Below, piece after piece: positions 1 to 9,052 of a stretch of DNA of 64,000 nt. Source of the stretch: Syntrophales bacterium. GTDB lineage: Bacteria; Desulfobacterota; Syntrophia; Syntrophales; UBA5619. Positions within the stretch are counted from its first letter, which is position 1. The number at the start of each line of letters is the position of its first letter. A model generated the notes under the pieces. It had not been told where the DNA came from. It was given only the letters and a program-made list of their open reading frames with translations, and did not search any database. The translations under genes were made by a program, and so were the position numbers. The stretch is taken from NCBI GenBank assembly GCA_023229765.1, contig JALNYO010000005.1, positions 1 through 64,000 on the forward strand. The letters run 5' to 3'.

Positions 1-1
1 G

Positions 2-1057
2 ATCATGCCGTTGGCCAAGTCCGGCCTCATCTCTTGGCCGGGAAAAATGCGGATGGGCATGGAGCTCTTCGTCCCGCCCCGAAAAGATACGAAGGACGAA
101 AGCCTTGCCGAATTCGTTACGCGCCGGTTGGGCAGGGAGTGCTTAGAGAAGATTGCGGAGCCGCTCGTTGCGGGGATTCATACCTCCAATCCGGACAACA
201 TGAGCGTGCTGGCTACTTTCCCCCGCTTTGTTGAGATGGAGCGAAAATCGGGCAGTCTGATCAAAGGGATGATCGCGGCGATGAAAAGAATGCCTCCGCC
301 GAATCCCGCAGGTCCCAGGATGACCTACTTCATGTCGCTCAAAGGGGGTATGCGGGAGCTGGCGCAGGGGTGCCTGTCATACATAGGCGCAGAGCGAATC
401 CATACCGGTACGGTTGTGATTTCGGTTGAGCAGAAAGGGAGCGGTTACCGCCTGATCTTCGGCGACGGCGCTACGGCTGACTTCGATGCCGTGGTCCTCG
501 CCACCCCGTCTTACGTTACCAAAGAAATCATCGGAGGTATGGACAAAGAGCTGTGCGGCAGGCTCTCCGCGATCGCCTGGTCGTCTTCTGCCACCGTCTC
601 TATCGCCTTCCGGAAGGAGGATCTGAAAAAGCAGTTGCCCGGCTTCGGCTTCATCGTCCCCCGCGTCGAGAATAGGCGGATCAACGCCTGCACCTGGAGT
701 TCGATCAAATGGGCGCAGCGGGCGGCGGACGATACGGAACTGATCCGGAGTTTTGTCGGTGGCGGTCATCACGAGGAGCTCGTCTCCCTCGGCGACCGGG
801 AACTGCTCGCCATCGTTCGGGAAGAACTAAGAGAACTGATCGGCATTACGGCGGAACCGGTCTTTTCCAAGGTTTACCGCTGGTTTCAGGGGATGCCGAA
901 ATATACCGTCGGCCACCTGGAGCGCATTGCGGCTATCGACGAGAAATGCGCCTCGCATCGGGGTCTCTTTCTGATCGGTTGCAGCTACCACGGCATCGGC
1001 ATCGGGGACTGCGTAAAAAGCGGTTTTGACGCCGCTGCGGCTATTGCCGCCCTGTGA
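2..1057 (+). CDS. hemY: Protoporphyrinogen oxidase, FAD-dependent (5' end cut by window)
   Basis: Oxidises protoporphyrinogen IX to protoporphyrin IX, the penultimate step of heme synthesis, at the membrane. The reading frame is open to the window edge. About 350 residues are visible against roughly 460-480 for the family, so the N-terminal FAD-binding Rossmann motif lies outside. The visible part has the family landmarks: a PLVAGIHT-like segment near residue 55, FMSLKGGMRELAQ near 110, a VVLATPSY strand near 165, and a C-terminal GCSYHGIGIGDCV segment that closes the FAD site. The ATG at 5 is internal and is not proposed as the start. This FAD-type enzyme is also called HemG in some databases. 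The rest of the heme pathway is not in view. Confidence 0.88.
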   Translation: MMPLAKSGLISWPGKMRMGMELFVPPRKDTKDESLAEFVTRRLGRECLEKIAEPLVAGIHTSNPDNMSVLATFPRFVEMERKSGSLIKGMIAAMKRMPPPNPAGPRMTYFMSLKGGMRELAQGCLSYIGAERIHTGTVVISVEQKGSGYRLIFGDGATADFDAVVLATPSYVTKEIIGGMDKELCGRLSAIAWSSSATVSIAFRKEDLKKQLPGFGFIVPRVENRRINACTWSSIKWAQRAADDTELIRSFVGGGHHEELVSLGDRELLAIVREELRELIGITAEPVFSKVYRWFQGMPKYTVGHLERIAAIDEKCASHRGLFLIGCSYHGIGIGDCVKSGFDAAAAIAAL

Positions 1058-1085
1058 AAATCGCGCCTTATCTATTGTTGTTGTC

Positions 1086-1388
1086 CTAATAGCAGACGGA
1101 AATATTCAATGCCTTGCAGATATTTGCCAAAGTTCCATCACTTGTAATCAGCGTTGCATCATTTCTTCGCGCCAATAGGGAATAATACAGGCAAGGGACG
1201 GAAGGGTTATTTCTCAGCCCCTCGGCGAGGTCTTCTTTCCAGAGTTCTTTTGCTGTCCATACTTGAGTAATAGGTATGCCGAGAAGGCAGTTATTGATGA
1301 TTAGCAACTGCTTTGGTGACCTTGGAGTTAACAGGACGAAACTGGAAAAATCACGTATTAATCCGTAAAAATCAAAGGAAATGAACAA
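1086..1388 (-). pseudogene. Degenerate PIN-domain (VapC-like) fragment
   Basis: The last 45 residues resemble the C-terminal half of a PIN-domain ribonuclease toxin: a CLYYSLLARR helix, then ATLITSDGTL, then a final strand. In PIN proteins the residue just before the LY pair is normally a catalytic Asp (as in DALY). Here it is Pro, while the later Asp of the T-x-D motif is kept. At 100 residues it is shorter than the usual 130-140, and no standard N-terminal PIN strand with its first Asp is recognisable in this frame or just upstream. No antitoxin is seen next to it. It is probably a relic; a divergent intact protein is the alternative. Confidence 0.4.
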
Positions 1389-1650
1389 AGGGGAAAATTG
1401 CAGGAAATCTTTCTTTTGGGTACGCTAATGATAAGTGCTTTAAATAATGAACGATATGATATTATGTTCTGGAAACCTACCGGATCGACAATCACGGCAT
1501 GATCGTTGCTTGTATAATCGCAAAACGATTTTAATAATAATCAAGTAACCCAATGGCAAAGGGGGTGGTTAAGGAAAGAGTAGAGTGATTTTGCAATCGG
1601 GAATTATCCACTATTAGAATTTAACCAACCAAACATAAAGGAGAATGAAA

Positions 1651-2055
1651 ATGATTAGTGCATTTTACAAGAAAAACAGTAAAGGTTTCACCCTGATCGA
1701 ACTGATGATCGTTATCGCAATCATCGGCATCCTCGCGGCAATTGCCATCCCGCAGTTCACCGCTTATAAAAAGAGGGGCTATGTTGCCAGTTGCGTTGCG
1801 GACGCTAAGAATGCCCTGACGGGTGTTACGGCTTATGCAGGCGAGAATCCCTCTGTGACCCCTCCTGCTGAAACCATTACCGGGGCTACTGCCGGAACTA
1901 CTTATACAACTGTGAAAGCGAGTGCCGGTAATACAATTACTATCGCAGCAGGCGCATCGGCAGGAACGCCCGGATCCATAACGGTTACCAGTTCGAATCT
2001 TGCCGGCAGTTATATCATCATTGCCGATGGAACCGTAACCAATACGCTGAATTAA
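1651..2055 (+). CDS. pilA: Type IV pilin (prepilin, class III N-methylation signal)
   Basis: Structural subunit of a type IVa pilus or related pseudopilus. A short basic leader ends in G, followed by FTLIELMIVIAIIGILAAIAI, the hydrophobic alpha-1 helix that the prepilin peptidase exposes and methylates at Phe. The Glu at mature position 5 is present. The rest is a small Thr/Ala/Gly-rich head of about 95 residues. Two in-frame ATGs exist at 1645 and 1651. The second is chosen because AAGGAG at 1638-1643 is 7 bases from it and only 1 base from the first. A strong terminator follows at 2098-2135, so this is a single-gene unit. No pilus assembly genes are in the window. Confidence 0.85.
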   Translation: MISAFYKKNSKGFTLIELMIVIAIIGILAAIAIPQFTAYKKRGYVASCVADAKNALTGVTAYAGENPSVTPPAETITGATAGTTYTTVKASAGNTITIAAGASAGTPGSITVTSSNLAGSYIIIADGTVTNTLN

Positions 2056-2097
2056 TGATCGAAAACGGATGTCCGTTGTAAATTCTTTATTGCGAAC

Positions 2098-2135
2098 GTG
2101 AAAAACCGAGAGGGACTTCCCTCTCGGTTTTTCAC
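2098..2135 (+). terminator. Rho-independent terminator after the pilin gene
   Basis: A perfect inverted repeat, arms GTGAAAAACCGAGAGG and its complement around a 6-base loop GACTTC, ends in a T-run. It lies 43 bases after the pilin stop. The symmetric A and T tracts mean it could also stop transcription from the other strand. Confidence 0.85.
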
Positions 2136-2165
2136 TCTTTACAAAGCTTATTTTGGGGGAGAATC

Positions 2166-2498
2166 ATGAGTCGATCATCTTATAGGGGAAACTTTAAAGG
2201 TTTCAGTCTTATAGAGCTGATGATCGTTCTCGCTATCATCGGCATCCTCGCGGCACTTGCCGTCCCCCAGTTCACCGCTTACAAGACAAAATCCTATAAC
2301 CGTAAACGCGGCAGGAGTAATTACACCCTAAATCTTGTAGAAGTGAATTTAAAGAGTGGGAAGGTTAACCCGTGTCGGCAGGAATCATTTTGCAGAGAAA
2401 ATCTGTCGGGCAATCAGAGCTCTTTTAAGGGTTTGTTGTCGGGAAGTTTCTCAATGGCTTTGCCGAAGGATGCCAAGGCATCGGCCAGTTTGGTATAG
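2166..2498 (+). pseudogene. Truncated second pilin gene
   Basis: The first 45 codons encode a prepilin leader and alpha-1 helix nearly identical to the pilin at 1651 (GFSLIELMIVLAIIGILAAL, then PQFTAYK), and the DNA of this part is also closely matched. After TKSY the reading frame becomes basic and low in pilin character and runs into the 3' end of the convergent gene at 2414-3718. The pilin head domain is therefore missing. GGGGGAG about 6 bases before the ATG looks like a working ribosome site. It is best explained as a duplicate that lost its 3' end by deletion or rearrangement. A short headless pilin like those of Geobacter is possible but would not need the odd tail. Confidence 0.6.
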
Positions 2499-3718
2499 GC
2501 CGGGGTGTGGGCGAAGGGCATGGCGTTAATGCCCCGCAGCTCCATTGACTCGATTACGTGCTGAATCGTCAGATTGTGGATGTCCTGGGCTGGTTGAAAG
2601 GCCCGCTCCTTGTCCAATTTAGTTTCGGTTACCGATAGAATGCCGCTGCTAACCAGTTCAAAGAGGATTTCGTTGACGAGACGGATCGGAATCTCGAGAT
2701 CGCGGGAGATCTGCCTCGCCGTCGGCGGAGGTTCATCCTTGGCAAAGGTTTGCACCAGGTGGTGGGCGATCTGGAGGGAGAGCAGCGTCTTGAGACGGTG
2801 GCTTGCCTGGCGCGCGTCGGGTTCGAACTCGTAAGTGTCCACATTCTGATGGGCGAAGGAGAGTTCGGCGCCATACAGGACAATCAGCCAGCTTATCTGG
2901 AGCCAGACGAGAAAAAGGGGCAGCGCTGCGAAACTGCCGTAGATGGCGTTGTAACTGGCCGCTCCCACCTGGAACGTGATGTATGCCCACTGGACAGTCT
3001 GAAAAAGGACGCCGGCCACGATGCCCCCAAGGAGGCCGGCTGGGAGGCGGACCTTTGTATTGGGCATGAAGAGATAGATAAAAGTGAAAAGGCCGGAGAG
3101 AAGCAGGAAGGGAAGCAGTTCCAGCAGTAAAAAAATCAGCGGGCTGAATACCCCGAGGATGGTGATCTTTTCCAGAATCAGGGTGACCTGGGTGGTGACG
3201 AAGACGGTGACGCTGCTGGCGAGGATGATCAGTACCGGGCAGATGAGCATGATCGAGAGATAGTCGCCTAATTTACGACCGAGGGAGCGCTTTTCCTTGA
3301 TGCCCCAGATGTCGTTGAAGGCTTCTTCTATCTGCCCCAGAACCTTGATCACCGCCCAGAAGAGGACGATCAAGCCGACGCCGGCGATCAGCCCTCCCTT
3401 GGTGTTTTCGAGCAGCGAGCCAGAGAACTGAACGATTTTGTTGAAAACCTCCTCGTGGCCGGCCAGTTTGTTCCGCAATTGGGTCTCGAGGATTTTTGCT
3501 AACCCGAAACCCTTGGCAATGCCGAAAGCCATTGCCGCGACAGGGACGATCGAAATAAGCGAATAGAAGGTGAGGGCCGAGGCGCGGAGCTGACACTTGT
3601 TTTCGTCGAAGCCGCGAATCGACAGGATCAGCACCCGCAGGAGGTTGATCAAAAATGATTTTCCCGGCGACAGTTCTGTGAGGCGGATTTGCCAGATATC
3701 CTTTTGGGCAAAACCCAC
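2414..3718 (-). CDS. YihY/BrkB-family membrane protein with C-terminal winged-helix region
   Basis: Integral inner-membrane protein of the YihY (UPF0761) family, once misnamed RNase BN; the transport substrate is unknown. The RASALTFYSLISIVP motif near residue 45 is typical, and about six hydrophobic segments follow up to residue 290. The last 130 residues are soluble and helical, with a segment (PPTARQISRDLEIPIRLVNE) that resembles a winged-helix DNA-binding fold, an extension seen in deltaproteobacterial members. The listed start is GTG at 3718, which lacks a close ribosome site. AAGGAGG lies further upstream and points in frame to an ATC codon at 3751-3749, eleven codons earlier, so the real start may be that rare codon. 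Confidence 0.8.
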   Translation of the reverse strand: MGFAQKDIWQIRLTELSPGKSFLINLLRVLILSIRGFDENKCQLRASALTFYSLISIVPVAAMAFGIAKGFGLAKILETQLRNKLAGHEEVFNKIVQFSGSLLENTKGGLIAGVGLIVLFWAVIKVLGQIEEAFNDIWGIKEKRSLGRKLGDYLSIMLICPVLIILASSVTVFVTTQVTLILEKITILGVFSPLIFLLLELLPFLLLSGLFTFIYLFMPNTKVRLPAGLLGGIVAGVLFQTVQWAYITFQVGAASYNAIYGSFAALPLFLVWLQISWLIVLYGAELSFAHQNVDTYEFEPDARQASHRLKTLLSLQIAHHLVQTFAKDEPPPTARQISRDLEIPIRLVNEILFELVSSGILSVTETKLDKERAFQPAQDIHNLTIQHVIESMELRGINAMPFAHTPAYTKLADALASFGKAIEKLPDNKPLKEL

Positions 3719-3834
3719 GGCCCGGAAAAAGAGTTTCCTGATTCTGTCGATGGCGACCTCCTTCCTTGGGGTCTGGCATTATTCAATGTGCCCCAAAACG
3801 AAACACTGCAAGGGCAGTTCCCTTCCGCCATCCA

Positions 3835-4746
3835 TCATTTTTTCCCGTTTCCGGGGAATTTTACTGCCTTTTGCGTATGGGCGGCAATAGCCTCAACGAT
3901 CTTCGGCCACGCGCCGCCGTGGGGCAGATCATGTCCCATCCCCTCGATCAGCAGCAGCTCGGCGCCCGGTATGGAGGCGGCAGTTTCCTTGCCCCCTTCC
4001 ACCGATGCCAGAGGATCGGCTGTGCCGTGAATAACCAGCGTGGGCGCCTTGATGGAAGTGAGCGCTGCTGTTCTGTTGTCTTGCGTCAGGATGGCAAGGA
4101 GCTGACGGGCTATTCCCGCGGTGTAGAAAAAGCGGTCGTAACTGGTGGCAAGCATGTGGCGCGTCCATTTCTCATCAACCGGGAAAGCGGGGCCCGCAAT
4201 CATTTTAAAGAAACCAAGCATATACTCGATGTTTGCCTCACGTTCGGTGGGCGGAGGGGTCAGCAATGTCCCCAGTATTTCCGGCTTCGGTTGGGGAAGC
4301 CTGGGATTGCCGGTGGTGGAATAAATGGAGATCAAACTTAGAACTAGGGATGGGTGCCGAAGCGCCAGCGTCTGAGCGATCATGCCTCCCATGGACATGC
4401 CGCAGATGTGGGCGGCCGGGATTCCCAAAGCCTTTATAAGGCCAGCCGCGTCATCGGCCATGTCCCCTATGGAGTAGGGCGCGACGCTTTTGTCGCCGCT
4501 CATGACTTTTTCTAAGGAGTCCCTGAAATTGGGCTCGCCCGCCTTGTCGATCTTGCTGGAAAGACCGGTATCGCGGTTATCGTAACGGATTACGTAATGA
4601 CCGCAGGCGGCAAGCTCCCGACAAAGGATTTCATCCCATTGGAGCAGTTGTCCGCCCAGCCCGATGATCAGAAGAAGCGCTCTATCTGAAGGATTCCCGA
4701 ATGTTTCATATTCAATCTCGATGCCATTGGCGGCGGCTTTTGCCAT
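3835..4746 (-). CDS. Alpha/beta-hydrolase fold protein
   Basis: Cytoplasmic serine hydrolase of the alpha/beta family. The oxyanion region IIGLGGQLLQW follows strand 3, the nucleophile elbow is GMSMGG, the acid is the Asp of HGTADPL, and the base is the His of GMGHDLP, so the triad is complete. The substrate cannot be read from sequence; relatives include epoxide hydrolase-like and dienelactone hydrolase-like enzymes. The start at 4746 is preferred over the ATG at 4779 because GGGAGG sits 7 bases upstream and the protein then begins MAKAAANG, as in homologues. It stands alone between divergent functions. Confidence 0.82.
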   Translation of the reverse strand: MAKAAANGIEIEYETFGNPSDRALLLIIGLGGQLLQWDEILCRELAACGHYVIRYDNRDTGLSSKIDKAGEPNFRDSLEKVMSGDKSVAPYSIGDMADDAAGLIKALGIPAAHICGMSMGGMIAQTLALRHPSLVLSLISIYSTTGNPRLPQPKPEILGTLLTPPPTEREANIEYMLGFFKMIAGPAFPVDEKWTRHMLATSYDRFFYTAGIARQLLAILTQDNRTAALTSIKAPTLVIHGTADPLASVEGGKETAASIPGAELLLIEGMGHDLPHGGAWPKIVEAIAAHTQKAVKFPGNGKK

Positions 4747-4872
4747 TGTCAGACCTCCCGAATTTTGAGGGGCAATCATTAACTCCTGTCCGAATTCTTT
4801 ACCAAACGCAAAGGAGGGGTTACTTTAGCATCTCCCCCGGATCCCTCTTCACAGGAAGGAGCAGGCAAAGTT

Positions 4873-5433
4873 TCAGGCCGTAGCGGCTGCTTTCATTGCC
4901 GCCTCGATCCCCTTGCTGAAATCCGTAAGCACGGTTGTCATTCGGGTTGCCAGTTCCTTGTCGATCATAAAAAGGCCGTTACCGGCGTCTTTCCCCTTGC
5001 CGAGCAAATTTAGGTTGGCGATAATGTCGCTGTCGGTTTCCTCTTCTTCGATCTGTTCGGTTACGTACCATTGCAGAAAGATATTCGTCGCGTGGTCTTT
5101 CTCGGCAATGGCCAGGTCAACCAGGTCATTGATTGATTTAGTTATGAATTTTTCATGTTCCAGCGTCTTCTGGAACATCTCGAGCGGGGACTTCCACTCA
5201 CGAGGCGGTTCCGCAAGCGTCATCAGTTTGACCTTGCCGCCCTGTCGCTGAATGTACTCATAGAATTTCATGGCATGCAGCATCTCCTCGTGGTACTGAA
5301 CCATGAACCAGTTTGCGAATCCCTTCAAGCCCAGCGAGTTGCTGTAGGCCGACATCGCCATATAGAGATATGCAGAGTAAAGCTCCTTGTTGATCTGGCC
5401 GTTTAGCGCGTCTTCCATCTTTTTCCCGATCAT
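4873..5433 (-). CDS. ftnA: Ferritin (iron-storage, non-heme)
   Basis: Four-helix-bundle iron-storage protein that oxidises Fe(II) at a di-iron centre and stores it in a 24-subunit shell, protecting an anaerobe from Fenton chemistry. The ferroxidase ligands are visible: E17 (NKELYSAYLYMAM), E50 and H53 (QYHEEMLH), and the later E-rich helix with QWYVTEQIEEE. At 186 residues it is slightly longer than the usual 165-175 because of an Ala-rich tail. AAGGAGG is 6 bases before the ATG. Lack of the bacterioferritin heme Met pattern favours ferritin. Confidence 0.92.
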   Translation of the reverse strand: MIGKKMEDALNGQINKELYSAYLYMAMSAYSNSLGLKGFANWFMVQYHEEMLHAMKFYEYIQRQGGKVKLMTLAEPPREWKSPLEMFQKTLEHEKFITKSINDLVDLAIAEKDHATNIFLQWYVTEQIEEEETDSDIIANLNLLGKGKDAGNGLFMIDKELATRMTTVLTDFSKGIEAAMKAAATA

Positions 5434-5742
5434 TGTCTTTCCTCCTTAAATTAAAATGCTGGCGGACTATCCCGAGCGTTCAATCCATTACAGGATTATA
5501 ACACATTGAAGAGCATGATTTGGCAATCATTTCAGTCCGCATTTACAAGTATTCTGCAGTGAGGATAAATAGCATTTTTTTGATGTCAATTACAAGCATA
5601 CTTTAAGGCTTTTCTCTCCTTTTTTAAAAGTGTCGGGACAAGCTGCGATATCGATTTGCCGCTGTATATTTAGTAATTGCATCGCCAAAGTTTAACTGAT
5701 AATTGACAGCGCCGAAAGTACGTAAATTGCGGGCAGGAATCA
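5434..5742. promoter_or_regulatory. Divergent intergenic region between ferritin and TPR protein
   Basis: AT-rich, non-coding, about 310 bases, and it must hold promoters for both outward-facing genes. The only structure seen is a short inverted repeat, ATGATT-TGGC-AATCAT at 5515-5530, about 80 bases upstream of the ferritin start, which could be an operator. It does not match a Fur box well enough to name. No ORF or RNA was recognised. Confidence 0.35.
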
Positions 5743-7317
5743 ATGGTTTCAACAAACAGTAAAATAAGAGGAGATCAGCAGGGATCGCTTTTATGGCTTT
5801 CACTTCTACCGGCCTTGCTTGTTGTCATTATCTATCTGCCGGCAGCCTGGTTTGACTTCATCACCCTTGATGACAATCTCTATATCATTGATAACCCCGA
5901 AATAACGCTGGGGATTTCCATAGAGGGAATAAAGTGGGCGTTCACAACCCTCTACACGACGAACTGGCATCCGCTGACTTGGCTGTCGCTGCTTGCCGAA
6001 TATCATTTCTTCGGTTTGCATCCCGCCGGCTACCATATTGTCGGGATTATTCTGCATGCCCTCAACTCTATGCTGCTTTTTTTCGTTCTTTTGGGGTTGA
6101 CCGGGAAACGATGGAGGTCGGTGGCGGTGGCGGCGCTTTTTGCCGTCCATCCGCTCAATATTGAGTCCGTTGTCTGGATCGCGGAGCGTAAGAATCTCCT
6201 CAGTACGCTTTTCTGGATTTTAACAATCTGGTCTTACACACGCTACGTAAGCAGGCCCGGGGCAAAGCGTTATCTGGAGACGGCGCTGTTGTTTGCGCTG
6301 GGGCTGATGGCCAAGCCAATGGGCGTCAGTTTGCCGTTTATTCTTTTGCTGCTCGATTACTGGCCGCTTCGGCGATTCTCTTTTACTCAAGACCGTTTGC
6401 CGGAGGCGCCTGATTTTAGAAGGCGAGTTCGCATTGTTGTGCGGCTTGTAATCGAAAAAATTCCTTTTTTCGTCATTTCCTTTCTTTCCATTGTGATTAC
6501 GATTTATGCCGCCAAAACCGGCGGGGCGGCAAAATCCCTTCTGGCATTCCCGTTGCTGGGAAGACTCGAAAATGCGCTTGTATCATATTTTTCCTATATT
6601 AAGCTGTTGCTAAGACCGGTGGAAATCTCCCTTTATTACCCGTATCCAAGCTTCATGCCTCTCGGGAAGACGATCGCCGCGTTCTTATTTCTATTGGCCG
6701 TTACATGTTTTGTTATTATAAAAGCGAATAAATATCGTTATCTTGCGGTGGGCTGGTTCTGGTATTTGGTAACACTCCTGCCGGTAATCGGGATTCTCCA
6801 GGTGGGCAGGCAGGCAATGGCCAATCGTTACGCATATATACCTTTCATCGGCGTCTTCATCATTATCATCTGGGGCATAGGCGATCTCTTGGGCCGTTCG
6901 CGAAGATTAAAATATATTGCGGCGGGTGCGATTTTTTTAATGATTGTTTATTGCGGCGCCTTATCCTCGCGGGAGCTTCAAAACTGGAAAGACAGCCGTG
7001 CGGTTTATGCCAGGGCCCTGGCGGTGACAAAAGACAACCACATCGCCATCCTCGGCATGGGAAATGAGCTGCTGAAAGGGGGCAAGCTGGCACTGGCGGA
7101 AAAATATTATCGCGAGGCGCTGCGGATCCGGCCCGATTACGAGTTGACTAACTACAATCTTGGTCTGGCACTGATGCGTCAGAAAAAAATGAAGGAGGCT
7201 GAGTTTTATTTCAGGGAGGCGATCAAATATGATCCATCCTTTTCAAAAGCTTACGAAAAATTAGATGCTCTGCTGTTGAAAGAGGAAAAAATAAACAAGA
7301 CGAAAGGAGACAGATAG
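5743..7317 (+). CDS. Polytopic membrane protein with C-terminal TPR repeats (GT-C/TMTC-like)
   Basis: Ten or so hydrophobic segments span residues 15-400, then a soluble tail of about 110 residues carries two to three tetratricopeptide repeats (AEKYYREALRIRPDYELTNYNLG, then EAEFYFREAIKYDPSF). The first periplasmic loop starts FDFITLDDNLYIIDNP, an acidic loop typical of GT-C lipid-linked sugar transferases and of the TMTC/ArnT-like proteins common in Geobacter and relatives. It probably moves a sugar from a polyprenyl carrier to a surface polymer or protein, but the acceptor is unknown. The isochorismatase-like gene follows after 2 bases, so the two are likely co-transcribed. Confidence 0.7.
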   Translation: MVSTNSKIRGDQQGSLLWLSLLPALLVVIIYLPAAWFDFITLDDNLYIIDNPEITLGISIEGIKWAFTTLYTTNWHPLTWLSLLAEYHFFGLHPAGYHIVGIILHALNSMLLFFVLLGLTGKRWRSVAVAALFAVHPLNIESVVWIAERKNLLSTLFWILTIWSYTRYVSRPGAKRYLETALLFALGLMAKPMGVSLPFILLLLDYWPLRRFSFTQDRLPEAPDFRRRVRIVVRLVIEKIPFFVISFLSIVITIYAAKTGGAAKSLLAFPLLGRLENALVSYFSYIKLLLRPVEISLYYPYPSFMPLGKTIAAFLFLLAVTCFVIIKANKYRYLAVGWFWYLVTLLPVIGILQVGRQAMANRYAYIPFIGVFIIIIWGIGDLLGRSRRLKYIAAGAIFLMIVYCGALSSRELQNWKDSRAVYARALAVTKDNHIAILGMGNELLKGGKLALAEKYYREALRIRPDYELTNYNLGLALMRQKKMKEAEFYFREAIKYDPSFSKAYEKLDALLLKEEKINKTKGDR

Positions 7318-7319
7318 CT

Positions 7320-7859
7320 ATGTTGACAAAAGAAAACAGCGTTTTAGTGGTTATCGATTTTCAGGGGAATCTGGCCCAGGCCATGGATAATAAACAGTAT
7401 CTTTTCAGCAATGTGCAGAAGTTAATCAGGGGGGGGCAAGCCCTGGAGATTCCCGTTCTGGCGACCGAGCAAATCCCCGCGAAGCTTGGCTCCACCATTC
7501 CGGAAATCGCCCAGCATTTAACCGGCGCCAAAATTATCGCCAAGGAGGGTTTCAGTTGCTGGAAGAACGAATCTTTTAAAAAGGAACTGACGGCTTTGAA
7601 CCGCAAACAAATATTGATCAGCGGCATTGAAGCCCACATTTGCGTTTACCAGACTGCAATGGATCTGGTTGAAGCTGGCTATGAAGTGCAGGTGGTTGCC
7701 GATGCAATTTCCTCGAGAACTCCGCAAAACAGGATAACCGGAATTCAGAAAATGGCCGCGGGCGGCGTGGGCATTACCAGCACGGAGATGGCGCTCTTTG
7801 AATTGCTGAAAACGGCGGCTGATCCCAAGGCCAGGCAAATATTTCAGATTGTCAAATAA
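7320..7859 (+). CDS. Isochorismatase-family cysteine hydrolase (YcaC-like)
   Basis: Cysteine hydrolase of the isochorismatase-like fold. The triad residues are present: D13 in VVIDFQ, K75 in IIAKEGFSCW and C108 in AHICVYQTA. The length of 179 residues fits the YcaC/nicotinamidase-like subgroup. The substrate is not readable; true isochorismatase is unlikely because no siderophore genes are near. Late motifs (DAISSRTPQN, GVGITSTEMALFEL) match YcaC-type proteins of unknown amide substrate. It starts 2 bases after the upstream stop. Confidence 0.82.
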   Translation: MLTKENSVLVVIDFQGNLAQAMDNKQYLFSNVQKLIRGGQALEIPVLATEQIPAKLGSTIPEIAQHLTGAKIIAKEGFSCWKNESFKKELTALNRKQILISGIEAHICVYQTAMDLVEAGYEVQVVADAISSRTPQNRITGIQKMAAGGVGITSTEMALFELLKTAADPKARQIFQIVK

Positions 7860-8051
7860 AACGCATTTGTTTTCAATGGCGCCGCTGGCGCTGTCCGCTG
7901 AAGGAGCCGTCTGCCCCCGGCGCCCAGGGATTCGTGCTTGATTTTTGCGGCTCAGCGTAATAAGTATTAACAGAACAGTTTAATTTTATCAAAGAATATA
8001 ATGAATTGCTGCATTTAGCGTTTTAAGGAGCAGCGATAACAAAGGTGAGAA

Positions 8052-9041
8052 ATGGTAAAAAGGTTTTTATGTTTCATCATCCTGCTGGCCGTTTTTTCTC
8101 TGATTTTCCTGCCTTCGTCCCAGGGCGCAGCAAAAGGGGAGGGGCTGAAGAAAAATCAAAAAGGGGAAGCCATCGTCAGATTGGGGATGCTGCCGATTAT
8201 CGACAATTTGCCCTTCTGGGTTGCCCAAAATAAGGGATATTTCCAGGATGAAGGCATTGCCGCCGAGCTGATCTATTTTCCCAGCGCGGTGGAACGGGAC
8301 AGTGCCTTTACTGCCCACCGGATTGATGCGGCGATTGGAGATTTACTTGCCGTTGCGGCCTTGCATGACGCTGGAATCAAGCTTAAGGCGGTGAGCGTTG
8401 CGATGGGCGCAAAAGCAGGCGAGAGTAGATTTGCCGTGTTGTCGGCGCCTGATTCCAAAATTCGCACGCCGGAACAGCTCAAAAACGTTGAAATTGCCGT
8501 ATCCCTCAATTCTATTATTGAATACTCGACCGATCGGCTCCTCCAGCATAAAGGTTTAAAATCTGCCGAGATTAAAAAGGTTTCGGTTCCGAAGATGCCG
8601 GTTCGCCTGGAGTCATTGCTGCAGGGGACTCTGAAGGCCGCCACTCTCCCCGATCCACTGGCAACTTTGGCGATCATCAAAGGCGCCCATGTCATCGCCG
8701 ATACGATGAACGATAATGTCTCTAAAACCGTTATCATCGTCAGGGAGAATCTGCTCGCGGACAACCTGCCGGCGGTGAAAAAGCTGATCGCCGTCTATGG
8801 ACGCGCCATTGCCGATATCAATGCCAATCCCTCCGGATTTAACGAGCTTCTGGCGAAGCAGGCGAGGGTCCCGTTGGAAGTTCTTAACAGTACGGTGGTA
8901 AAAATGCCGCTGAAGTTCTCCTCCCCGCAATTACCCTCCAGAAATGACGTTCTTGATGTGCTTGCCTGGATGAAGGAGCGCAATCTTTTAAAAAAACCGA
9001 TTAAGTATGAAGATTTGGTTGCTGAAGCGGTAAGGCAATAA
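8052..9041 (+). CDS. ABC transporter substrate-binding protein, SsuA/NMT1-like
   Basis: Periplasmic or lipid-free exported binding protein. Residues 1-26 form a signal peptide (KR, then a hydrophobic core, then SSQGAA). The mature part opens with VRLGMLPIIDNLPFWVAQNKGYF, the typical strand and helix of the SsuA/TauA/ThiY (NMT1-like) fold, and continues with FPSAVERDSAF. At 329 residues it has the normal family size. It is followed after 11 bases by the ATPase and then by the permease, a complete importer. Substrate could be a sulfonate, nitrate or pyrimidine-type compound; the sequence alone does not decide. The 190 bases upstream are GC-rich but show no riboswitch that I recognise. Confidence 0.85.
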   Translation: MVKRFLCFIILLAVFSLIFLPSSQGAAKGEGLKKNQKGEAIVRLGMLPIIDNLPFWVAQNKGYFQDEGIAAELIYFPSAVERDSAFTAHRIDAAIGDLLAVAALHDAGIKLKAVSVAMGAKAGESRFAVLSAPDSKIRTPEQLKNVEIAVSLNSIIEYSTDRLLQHKGLKSAEIKKVSVPKMPVRLESLLQGTLKAATLPDPLATLAIIKGAHVIADTMNDNVSKTVIIVRENLLADNLPAVKKLIAVYGRAIADINANPSGFNELLAKQARVPLEVLNSTVVKMPLKFSSPQLPSRNDVLDVLAWMKERNLLKKPIKYEDLVAEAVRQ

Positions 9042-9052
9042 GCGGGTATTTT

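Noticed and set aside
1541..1650. Sigma-54 promoter for the pilin gene
   Set aside because: TGGCA and TTGCA occur but not with the required 24/12 spacing.
7860..8051. Riboswitch (for example TPP) upstream of the SsuA-like importer
   Set aside because: GC-rich hairpins are present but none of the conserved TPP or other riboswitch cores could be found.
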